A stretch of DNA of 14,693 nt from Candidatus Aenigmatarchaeota archaeon (GTDB lineage Archaea; Aenigmatarchaeota; Aenigmatarchaeia; QMZP01): positions 1-14,693 of the forward strand of contig WAQT01000021.1 in the NCBI GenBank assembly GCA_015520105.1, written 5' to 3'. Both the position numbers and the translations under genes were made by a program. Positions 6,193 to 12,343 of the stretch are shown one piece after another. The notes below the pieces were generated by a model, which was not told where the DNA came from, searched no databases, and saw only the letters and a program-made list of their open reading frames with translations. The number at the start of each line of letters is the position of its first letter. Position 1 is the first letter of the stretch.

Positions 6193-8835
6193 ATGGAGAT
6201 GCAGATTATAGATGTTGACTACGTCCTTGTGAACGACTCTCCTGTGATACGCATATTCGGGAAGACCATGGCGGGAGAGAGCGTGTGCGCATTCTATGAG
6301 GGATATTATCCCTACTTTTATGCAGAGGGAGGCGATGTACCCGAAATCCTGAAGGACGAGCCTCAGGTCAGGTCTGTCAAGAAGGTTAAAAGAAAGGTCG
6401 TGATGGGATATCAGGAACCCAGAGAGATGTGGAAGATAACGATAACCAATCCCGCAAAAACGCCGGAAATACGAGAGTTCCTAAGGTCGAGGGGCCTTAC
6501 GGTGTACGAGGCGGACATCCTTTTCAAGTACAGGTTCATGTCCGATTTCGACCTCTCCGGTTTCGGCTGGATAGAACTGAAGGACTTTTCCGGAATATCA
6601 ACGGAGACCGTGAGGTGCCAGAAGACCGTACAGGTAAGGGAGTTCAGTCCTGTAAAGAAGGACGACCACGCGCCGCTGAGGAAGGTGGCGTTTGACATAG
6701 AGTGCGTTGCCGGGGTGGCCGGAACCGTTCCTGAAGCAAGGCGCGACCCTGTGATACTCATATCCATGGTGTTCAGCCCGGAGTATAAGGGAAAGAAGAA
6801 GGTTGTTTTCAGCACAAGATCAGGCAAAGGCGTCACGGCGTTCGAGTCCGAGAAGGAAATGCTTCAGGGGTTCATAGACACAATAATCGACTACGACCCT
6901 GATGTAATAACCGGCTACAACGTGAACGGGTTCGACATACCCTATATCATAGAGAGGCTTGAGAAAAACGACATAAGGCCGGTGTTCGGAAGGTGCGGCC
7001 AGAAGGCGGTATACTCAAAGAAGCTCATGTCAAGGCACAGCACGTCCATAGTGGGCAGGGTGATAGTGGACAGCTTCGAGATAGTGAAGAAGGACTTCTC
7101 TCTCACAAGATACACTCTCGACAACGTGTGCGACAAGCTTCTTGGCGAAAGGAAGGTAAGCGTTAAGCACTCTGAGATGGAGAAGCTGTGGAAGGGTTCC
7201 GAGAAGGAGTATGAAAGGCTTGTTTCGTACAGCGCGCAGGATTCTGTACTCGCGATGAATCTTGTGGAGAAGCTCATGCTCATGGACAAATATATCGCGC
7301 TCTCAAGGGTGTCCGGAACGCTTCTGAACGACACGCTAAGCAGCGGGGAAACATCAAGGATAGAGAACTACCTGCTCAGGGAGTTCAACAAGGAGGGGTT
7401 TGTTTTCCCTTCTAAGCCTGACCAGCAGGAGGTGGCAAGGAGAGACGAGCTCAGGAGAACAGAGCTCAAGGGAGGGTTCGTTCTCGAGCCAGAGAAGGGG
7501 CTTCATTCAAACGTCGTTGTCCTGGATTTCAAATCAATGTATCCTTCCATCATAAGGACATACAACATATGCCCGACCACGCTTATACTCGGTAACGAGC
7601 ATATAGAGGGCGAGATAGAGACTCCTTCCGGAGCGAGGTTCGTTCCGAAGAGCGTGCGCGAGGGCATAATACCGAAGATACTTGAGCGGATGATGAAGAA
7701 GAGGTCTGCCGCAAAGAAGAAATACGCAAAGGAGAAAGACACTGCAAGAAAAGCGGTCTATTATGCGGAGCAGTGGGCATTCAAGATCATGGCGAACGCG
7801 TTCTACGGCCATCTCGGCTACTCAAGAGCGAGGATTTACGACCTGAATATAGCGAACGCTGTGACATCTTCAGGAAGGGAGACCATACAGAAAACAAAGG
7901 AGCTTATAGAAAGGGAGTTTGGCTACAGCGTTGTGTACGGAGACACGGACTCTGTGATGGTAAAGATACCTGAGGAGGACATGGAAAAGGTAAAGGAGAT
8001 TGGGAACGCGTTATGCAAGAGGATAAACGAGACGCTTCCCGGGGTCATGGAGCTTGAGTTCGAGAAGGTTTTCAAACGATTCCTTCCGCTGACAAAGAAG
8101 AGGTACGTGGCGTGGAAGTTTGAGCCTGAGGGAGAGGGATGGAAGGAGAGCATAGAGATGAAGGGCATAGAGACCGTGAGGAGGGACTGGTGCGAGCTTG
8201 TTGGCGACTCTATAAGGGAGGTTATAGAGATCATATTGAAGAAGAATGACGTCAAGGCGGCCACAAAATATTTCAAGAACATAATGAACAAACTGGTCAG
8301 GGGAGAGATAGACCTCCAGAAGCTTGTTATAACAAAGACCATGACAAAGATACCAAAGAACTACGCAGGAACGCAGCCCCATATAGAGCTGGTGAAGAAG
8401 ATTCAGGCAAGAAACCCAGCAGAGGCTCCCGGAATAGGCGACAGAATAAGCTATGTAATAGTCAAGGGCACGGGTCTGGTGTCTAAAAGAACCGAGGACC
8501 CGTCATATGTTATGGAGAACGGCCTCCAAGTCGATTCAAAATATTACATTGAGAACCAGCTTCTTCCTCCTCTGGAGAGGATATTCGGAGCGTTGAACAT
8601 ATCCAAATCCGAACTCCTCGGCAACGGCAAGCAGATGGGGATTTTCGAGGCCATAATGAACGGGAACGGAGGAGGCACGGGGGTGAAAGAGATTCCGATA
8701 AGCGAGATGACCGGTTTCCTTTGCAAGAAGTGCGGGGCGCATTACAAAAGACCGCCTCTTCTTGGCGCATGCTCTTGCGGAGGTTCGCTTGTTTTTTCTT
8801 CCAAGAAGGGGGCTGCGGATTTTGTGATTGCATGA
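6193..8835 (+). CDS. polB: Family B DNA polymerase with DP2-like C-terminal zinc finger
   Basis: Replicative or repair DNA polymerase, 880 aa against about 775-790 for Pyrococcus- or Archaeoglobus-type PolB. The N-terminal domain opens in the archaeal way (IIDVDYVLVNDSPVIRIFGK, 5-24; YYPYFYAE, 38-45). Proofreading exonuclease motifs are intact: Exo I FDIE (167-170), Exo II YNVNGFDIPY (242-251), Exo III YSAQD (346-350). Polymerase motifs are intact: A VLDFKSMYPSII (443-454), B KIMANAFYG (531-539), C YGDTDS (582-587), and thumb-proximal KKRY (635-638). Beyond the usual end lies a zinc finger with C844, C847, C860 and C862 (CKKCG at 844-848, YKRPPLLG at 851-858, CSCGG at 860-864). It resembles, from memory of the family, the C-terminal finger of PolD large subunit DP2 rather than the usual archaeal PolB tail. 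No intein is present. A Shine-Dalgarno-like GGTGAT supports the start. It is divergent from nac. Confidence 0.96.
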   Translation: MEMQIIDVDYVLVNDSPVIRIFGKTMAGESVCAFYEGYYPYFYAEGGDVPEILKDEPQVRSVKKVKRKVVMGYQEPREMWKITITNPAKTPEIREFLRSRGLTVYEADILFKYRFMSDFDLSGFGWIELKDFSGISTETVRCQKTVQVREFSPVKKDDHAPLRKVAFDIECVAGVAGTVPEARRDPVILISMVFSPEYKGKKKVVFSTRSGKGVTAFESEKEMLQGFIDTIIDYDPDVITGYNVNGFDIPYIIERLEKNDIRPVFGRCGQKAVYSKKLMSRHSTSIVGRVIVDSFEIVKKDFSLTRYTLDNVCDKLLGERKVSVKHSEMEKLWKGSEKEYERLVSYSAQDSVLAMNLVEKLMLMDKYIALSRVSGTLLNDTLSSGETSRIENYLLREFNKEGFVFPSKPDQQEVARRDELRRTELKGGFVLEPEKGLHSNVVVLDFKSMYPSIIRTYNICPTTLILGNEHIEGEIETPSGARFVPKSVREGIIPKILERMMKKRSAAKKKYAKEKDTARKAVYYAEQWAFKIMANAFYGHLGYSRARIYDLNIANAVTSSGRETIQKTKELIEREFGYSVVYGDTDSVMVKIPEEDMEKVKEIGNALCKRINETLPGVMELEFEKVFKRFLPLTKKRYVAWKFEPEGEGWKESIEMKGIETVRRDWCELVGDSIREVIEIILKKNDVKAATKYFKNIMNKLVRGEIDLQKLVITKTMTKIPKNYAGTQPHIELVKKIQARNPAEAPGIGDRISYVIVKGTGLVSKRTEDPSYVMENGLQVDSKYYIENQLLPPLERIFGALNISKSELLGNGKQMGIFEAIMNGNGGGTGVKEIPISEMTGFLCKKCGAHYKRPPLLGACSCGGSLVFSSKKGAADFVIA

Positions 8836-8845
8836 AATAACAGTG

Positions 8846-8851
8846 TTTTTT
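8846..8851 (+). terminator. T-run, possible polB terminator
   Basis: Six consecutive T residues begin 10 bp after the polB stop. Archaeal termination can occur at short T-runs, but no hairpin is evident, so this is a weak call. Confidence 0.3.
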
Positions 8852-8855
8852 CACA

Positions 8856-8875
8856 CCCCTTCATTTCCTGTGGAG
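8856..8875 (-). promoter_or_regulatory. ORB-like Orc1/Cdc6-binding site downstream of polB
   Basis: The minus strand reads CTCCACAGGAAATGAAGGGG. It has the two parts of an archaeal origin recognition box: the TCCACAGGAAA core and a downstream G-run. It closely matches the site at the cdc6 promoter (TTCCACAAGAAATAAAGGGG on the minus strand of 14424-14444). It points away from the plus-strand ORB-like site at 8912-8933, so the two form a divergent pair 36 bp apart. The interval holds a small dyad TTCCTG-G-CAGGAA (8887-8899). Binding is inferred. Confidence 0.6.
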
Positions 8876-8886
8876 ATTTGTTCGTG

Positions 8887-8899
8887 TTCCTGGCAGGAA
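8887..8899. repeat. Short dyad between two ORB-like sites
   Basis: TTCCTG-G-CAGGAA is a perfect 6-bp-arm dyad with the same TTCC/GGAA outer bases as the ORB core TTCCACAGGAA. It may be a degenerate initiator site or a small hairpin; the function is unknown. Confidence 0.35.
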
Positions 8900-8904
8900 A
8901 ATAG

Positions 8905-8951
8905 ACATGAACTCCACATGAAGTAAACGGGGGCCCATTACAGGATATGGT
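8905..8951. repeat. 47-bp perfect direct repeat, left copy
   Basis: These 47 bases are identical to 9617-9663 (period 712 bp). Identity begins at ACATGAACTCC and ends at GGATATGGT; the flanking bases differ on both sides. The copy contains an ORB-like string, CTCCACATGAAGTAAACGGG (from 8912). Its last base is the first base of the TATA-like box of the LAGLIDADG-like gene. No tRNA sequence is visible in it, so it is not an obvious tRNA-derived attachment site. Confidence 0.95.
8912..8933 (+). promoter_or_regulatory. ORB-like site inside the left direct repeat
   Basis: The string starts CTCCACATGAAGTAAACGGG and ends in five G. Against CTCCACAGGAAATGAAGGGG (8875-8856, minus strand) the first seven bases are identical; after that it differs at a few bases and carries one extra base before the G-run. 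It is weaker than the other ORB-like sites but keeps the core-plus-G-run layout. Confidence 0.45.
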
Positions 8952-8959
8952 ATTTAAAA
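8951..8959 (+). promoter_or_regulatory. TATA-like box of the LAGLIDADG-like gene
   Basis: TATTTAAAA begins at the last base of the left repeat and is centred about 26 bp before ATG 8980. This indicates a leaderless start at 8980, not at the upstream in-frame ATG 8947 that lies inside the repeat. Confidence 0.5.
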
Positions 8960-8979
8960 CACAAAAACAATATAAGAGA

Positions 8980-9633
8980 ATGGAAAAAACGAATAACGAA
9001 TATTATGTGAAGAACGGTCTGGCGTACGTATGCGGTTGCCTTTATGCCGCCGGTTCTGTTGCGCATGACAGGAGAACAGGAAACTATGTTGTTTCTCTCG
9101 AGACCTCAAGCAGGGATGTTGCAGAAGCGTTTGCGTCGTGCTTCAACTGCTTCTCAAGCAAACAGGCAACAGTAAGAGAGAGTGGAAGGGGCTCCTTTGC
9201 TGTCCGGGTGTACAGCAAAAAGGACGTTCAGCTTATCATCTCGCTTGGTTTTAGGGAGGGTGTTCCTGAGGAATGTTTCCGCGATTCCGGTTTCAGGCGC
9301 GCGTTCCTGCGCGGCGTGCTTGACAGCAAGGCGACGATAAGGAAACGCGTTGCTTCTGGAAAAAGGAGGGTCACAACGCGCATATTCTCAACAAAAGAGG
9401 AGATTCTCAGAGCGCTGCAGGAGCTTTTCCGCAAAGAGGGAATCTCATCATCGGTGTACAGAACGGGCAGGCAGCTCTGCCTTGACATAGACGGAAAGGC
9501 GAAGAACAGAAGCGTTCTGGAAAGGATTGGTTTCTTCAACAGGAATAAAGAGAACGAACTGCGCGCATGGATTAGCGAATCAGGCGTTAATCCGGCGTTA
9601 AGAGGGGATGAAGTCTACATGAACTCCACATGA
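8980..9633 (+). CDS. LAGLIDADG-fold protein with lost catalytic acids
   Basis: The 217-aa protein has two LAGLIDADG-type helices about 90 residues apart, as in single-chain homing endonucleases and maturases. Block 1 is YVCGCLYAAGSV (16-27) and block 2 is FLRGVLDSKATI (109-120). The Asp/Glu of each block that binds the catalytic metal is replaced, by A24 and K117, so DNA cleavage is not expected. The fold may be kept for DNA or RNA binding. After each helix come beta-strand-like stretches rich in Lys and Arg (for example RKRVASGKRRVTTRIF, 121-136), consistent with a nucleic-acid-binding saddle. The gene lies between two 47-bp direct repeats; its last five codons and stop (from 9616) fall in the right copy. 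ATG 8980 is chosen over the in-frame 8947 from TATA spacing. It is free-standing, not in an intein or rRNA intron. Role unknown; a maturase-like or regulatory role is possible. Confidence 0.7.
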   Translation: MEKTNNEYYVKNGLAYVCGCLYAAGSVAHDRRTGNYVVSLETSSRDVAEAFASCFNCFSSKQATVRESGRGSFAVRVYSKKDVQLIISLGFREGVPEECFRDSGFRRAFLRGVLDSKATIRKRVASGKRRVTTRIFSTKEEILRALQELFRKEGISSSVYRTGRQLCLDIDGKAKNRSVLERIGFFNRNKENELRAWISESGVNPALRGDEVYMNST

Positions 9634-9663
9634 AGTAAACGGGGGCCCATTACAGGATATGGT
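9617..9663. repeat. 47-bp perfect direct repeat, right copy
   Basis: This copy is identical to 8905-8951. It encodes the last residues (MNST) and stop codon of the LAGLIDADG-like gene, then carries the second internal ORB-like site, and ends 15 bp before the convergent permease stop codon. Perfect identity over 47 bp at 712-bp spacing points to a recent duplication or insertion, or to selection on the repeat. Confidence 0.95.
9624..9645 (+). promoter_or_regulatory. ORB-like site inside the right direct repeat
   Basis: Identical to the site at 8912-8933 and oriented the same way. Here it overlaps the last codons and stop of the LAGLIDADG-like gene. Confidence 0.4.
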
Positions 9664-9678
9664 TAACTTCATGCAATA

Positions 9679-10878
9679 TCAGAGCATAAGGAAACCTCCT
9701 GTGAAATAAAGGATTGTTGGAAGCATAAAGTAACCCATCATGCTGACCCTCCTTGCTCCTGACAGTATCGTGAATATTCCTATAGTTGTTGCCACGAGCA
9801 TGACAAGGATGCCTGCAGCACCGGAAAAGAACAGAACCATGAAAACAAGAAACGCAACCACAAAGAGGCTGAGCTTCCTGTAGTTCGCGTTCTCCGCCCT
9901 CTTGATAAGAGTTTTTCCTGTTTTTAGAGTTAGCAGAGCGGACACGAAACAGGAAAGGAGTGCTGATGATACTATGAGAAAAATCTCCCCGGCTGTTGCA
10001 CGCTCTATTATCTGGGACAGCGCGGCTGCTGCGCCTGAACGCGTCTTTCCAATAGCGTACAGCGCAACAAGCGTAAAGAATATGTTGGATGTGTTTATTC
10101 CTCCAAGGGACACAAGAAACTCCTTTCTGCTCGAGCCAAACAGCCGCGCAGAAATCACACCGGCCTGGCTGGAGCCTATTCCCGGGAGAAGACCAGAGAA
10201 CAGTCCCGAGAACCATCCTACAAGAACAGCCTTTTTGTAAGTTTGCATCTCTCCGGCCTCGGTGTTTTGTTTTGGAAGTGCTGCGCTGCGGCCTGCTCCT
10301 ATAATAAGACCGCTTATTCCAAAAAGCCCCGTAAGCGCAGGGAAGAGTGAAGCATTTGAGGGAAGACTGGAAAGGGAGACCACACCGAGCAATCCTGAAA
10401 GGAGAAAGGACAGCGCTGCCGCAGGCTTTCTCCTTGAGGAAAGAACCATCCACACAGCAATAATAGAGAGTATAGCAGGCATGTAAGGCGCAACAAGCGA
10501 GTAAAGGAGGGGTATGATATAAAAGAGAATAGGAAGCATGGATGCAGCAAGAGCAGTGACGCCCACGCCTCCAAGAACAGTGAGAAAGAGCGCTTCGTAA
10601 CCCCTTCCTGAGAGAAGCATGCTGTGTCCCGGAAGAACTGATAGCTCTGTCGATGGCTCTGGCGCCCCAAGCAGTATGGAGGGTATGAAGTCCGTGAACG
10701 TGTTTGTTACAGAGAGGGAAACTATGAACACAAGAGCATATATGTAGTTTATTTGGTAAAGCAGGGGGAACGACAGCAGAATCACGAAAACCGTGTTTGG
10801 GTGCAACCCGGGAATCAGGCCTGTTATCACACCAAGAAGAATTCCCGCGGCAGCGAACAGGAGCGCTTCTGCGAACAT
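9679..10878 (-). CDS. TctA-like multi-pass membrane permease (PF01970-type)
   Basis: Polytopic membrane protein of 399 aa with about ten hydrophobic segments. Two internally related glycine/proline motifs mark the family: GVITGLIPGLHPNT in the first half (residues 16-29) and GLFSGLLPGIGSSQAG in the second. These match the TctA large-permease fold of tripartite tricarboxylate transporters, in the shorter archaeal form that usually stands alone. No TctB or TctC partner is seen here. The bacterial system moves citrate or other carboxylates; the archaeal substrate is not known and is not inferred. The start at ATG 10878 has a TATA-like CTTTAAGC box centred about 28 bp upstream. It is divergent from pyruvate kinase across 100 bp and convergent with the LAGLIDADG-like gene. 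Confidence 0.8.
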   Translation of the reverse strand: MFAEALLFAAAGILLGVITGLIPGLHPNTVFVILLSFPLLYQINYIYALVFIVSLSVTNTFTDFIPSILLGAPEPSTELSVLPGHSMLLSGRGYEALFLTVLGGVGVTALAASMLPILFYIIPLLYSLVAPYMPAILSIIAVWMVLSSRRKPAAALSFLLSGLLGVVSLSSLPSNASLFPALTGLFGISGLIIGAGRSAALPKQNTEAGEMQTYKKAVLVGWFSGLFSGLLPGIGSSQAGVISARLFGSSRKEFLVSLGGINTSNIFFTLVALYAIGKTRSGAAAALSQIIERATAGEIFLIVSSALLSCFVSALLTLKTGKTLIKRAENANYRKLSLFVVAFLVFMVLFFSGAAGILVMLVATTIGIFTILSGARRVSMMGYFMLPTILYFTGGFLML

Positions 10879-10902
10879 TGATTAAATATTGCGCATGGCC
10901 GG

Positions 10903-10910
10903 GCTTAAAG
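10903..10910 (-). promoter_or_regulatory. TATA-like box of the TctA-like gene
   Basis: Minus-strand CTTTAAGC is centred about 28 bp from ATG 10878, compatible with a leaderless or very short-leader mRNA. Confidence 0.4.
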
Positions 10911-10930
10911 GCAATCGTCGATGAAGAAAA

Positions 10931-10949
10931 CAACCATTTAAATTGGTTG
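10931..10949. promoter_or_regulatory. Inverted repeat, candidate operator between permease and pyruvate kinase
   Basis: CAACCATTTAAATTGGTTG has perfect 6-bp arms (CAACCA/TGGTTG) around TTTAAAT. It lies about 30-48 bp before the pyruvate kinase ATG and 53-71 bp before the permease ATG, and overlaps a possible TATA-like TTTAAATT. A dimeric regulator bound here could control one or both genes. It does not resemble the TATCAC-N5-GTGATA glycolytic motif known from Thermococcales. Confidence 0.45.
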
Positions 10950-10978
10950 CGCTTTATTATGTCTTTAACTGTGGTTAT

Positions 10979-12343
10979 ATGAAAAACACCAAGATTATAT
11001 GCACGGTCGGCCCGTCGTGCAACAGCACGGAGACGCTTAGGGAGATGGCCCGCTCCGGAATGAACGCGGTCCGGCTTAATTTCTCTCATGGAAACAGGGA
11101 ATGGCACAGGGATTGCATAAAACAGATTGATTCATTGAACAGGGAGCTTGAGTTTCCCCTCTCTGTTATTCTCGACCTGAAGGGGCCTGAAACAAGAACA
11201 GTGCTTGATAAGGGGTTTGCGGTTAGAAAGGGCGACAGGGTTGTGATATCCGCTTCCGGTGGAGACGTTGGCTTGGACAACCCCAAGGCGCTTCCTCTGC
11301 TGCAGGCCGGCGACAGGGTGCTTATAGACGACGGAATGATAAAACTCTCTGTCGAGCGCGCCGGAGAGGGAAGCGCAACATGTGTTGCGGAGAACGACGG
11401 AACTATATTCCCAAACAAATCCGTGAATTTTCCTGGAAAGAACGTGTTCTCCGGAAGCATAACGGAAAAGGATGCAGAAGACATACGCCTCGGCCTGTCC
11501 CTTGGCGCAGACTATGTCGCGCTTTCCTTTGTCTCGTGCGGAGAAGACGTTACCAAAGCGAGGGAGATTATAGGAGAGTGTGACGTTCAGGTGATATCCA
11601 AAATAGAATGTGCGGCGGCTGTTGAGAATTTCGATTCCATACTGAAGGAGTCGGATGCTATCATGATAGCAAGAGGTGATCTTGGGGTTGAGGTTGATTT
11701 TGAAAGGATTCCTACTATACAGAACGAGATAATAAGAAAATGCAACGAGAGCGGAAAGCCTGTCATAGTGGCCACGCACATGCTCAACTCCATGATAGAG
11801 AACCCAAGGCCAACAAGGGCCGAGGTGATAGACGTTGCCAACGCGGTCCTTGGGGGAGCGGACGCTGTGATGCTTTCAGGAGAAACAGCGATAGGAAAGC
11901 ACCCTGTTGAGGCTGTTCATGTGATGGACAGGATTATAAGGGAGGCCGAGAGGTGCATAAAGCCCAGGTTTCCAAGCAACGGCTCCAATGACGTGGGAAG
12001 CATAGTCGCTGGCGCTGTGGCAAGGGTGTCTGACGCCCTTAATGCCAGAGCGGTGCTCACGTTCACCGAAACAGGGAACACGGCAAAGACGCTTTCGTCC
12101 CACAGGATAAAATCTCCTGTGTTTGCGTTTACAACAAGCGAATCCCTCAGGAGGAAACACTCGCTCTTCTGGGGCAACTATTTTTATGTTATAGAGGAGG
12201 ACGACCTTGAGGATATGATAGCGCGTGGTATAGACATTCTTAAATCTTCCGGGAGCGTGCGCTCAGGTGATGTCGTTGTTCTCACCGCGGGCGTGATTGA
12301 TAAGGGAAACAGAAACGTTGCGGAGGTCAGGGTGATAGAGTAG
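10979..12343 (+). CDS. pyk: Pyruvate kinase
   Basis: Catalyses phosphoenolpyruvate + ADP to pyruvate + ATP, the last step of glycolysis, in the cytosol. The 454-aa protein starts MKNTKIICTVGPSC. Motifs: NFSHG (34-38); LDLKGPETRT (65-74, a variant of LDTKGPEIRT); the B domain at about 75-155; ALSFV (181-185); active-site SKIE with K208 (207-210); metal ligands E210 and D234 (IARGDLGVEV, 230-239); substrate loop PVIVATHMLNSM (261-272, where H267 takes the place of the usual Gln); and MLSGETAIGKHP (298-309). The C-terminal domain is complete but short. A TTG-initiated extension to 10943 is rejected because it adds 12 residues outside the family and would start inside the candidate operator. The 3' end overlaps the convergent DP1-like gene by 17 bp. 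Confidence 0.95.
   Translation: MKNTKIICTVGPSCNSTETLREMARSGMNAVRLNFSHGNREWHRDCIKQIDSLNRELEFPLSVILDLKGPETRTVLDKGFAVRKGDRVVISASGGDVGLDNPKALPLLQAGDRVLIDDGMIKLSVERAGEGSATCVAENDGTIFPNKSVNFPGKNVFSGSITEKDAEDIRLGLSLGADYVALSFVSCGEDVTKAREIIGECDVQVISKIECAAAVENFDSILKESDAIMIARGDLGVEVDFERIPTIQNEIIRKCNESGKPVIVATHMLNSMIENPRPTRAEVIDVANAVLGGADAVMLSGETAIGKHPVEAVHVMDRIIREAERCIKPRFPSNGSNDVGSIVAGAVARVSDALNARAVLTFTETGNTAKTLSSHRIKSPVFAFTTSESLRRKHSLFWGNYFYVIEEDDLEDMIARGIDILKSSGSVRSGDVVVLTAGVIDKGNRNVAEVRVIE

Noticed and set aside
8947..8979. Earlier ATG (8947) for the LAGLIDADG-like gene
   Set aside because: It lies inside the repeat and upstream of the TATA-like box; the 26-bp spacing from that box points to ATG 8980.
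8905..9663. 47-bp repeats as tRNA-derived attL/attR of an integrated virus or plasmid
   Set aside because: No tRNA-like 3' end, no integrase, and only one small gene between the copies. A non-tRNA recombination site stays possible, but a classical integrative element is not supported.
10943..10978. TTG start extending pyruvate kinase by 12 residues
   Set aside because: Homologues start right before the KI-x-CT-x-GP motif, and the extension begins within the promoter dyad.
9650..11107. Minus-strand 485-codon open frame covering the permease in another frame
   Set aside because: Its product is Cys/His/Arg-rich without family motifs and extends into the pyruvate kinase gene; the TctA-like frame explains this region.
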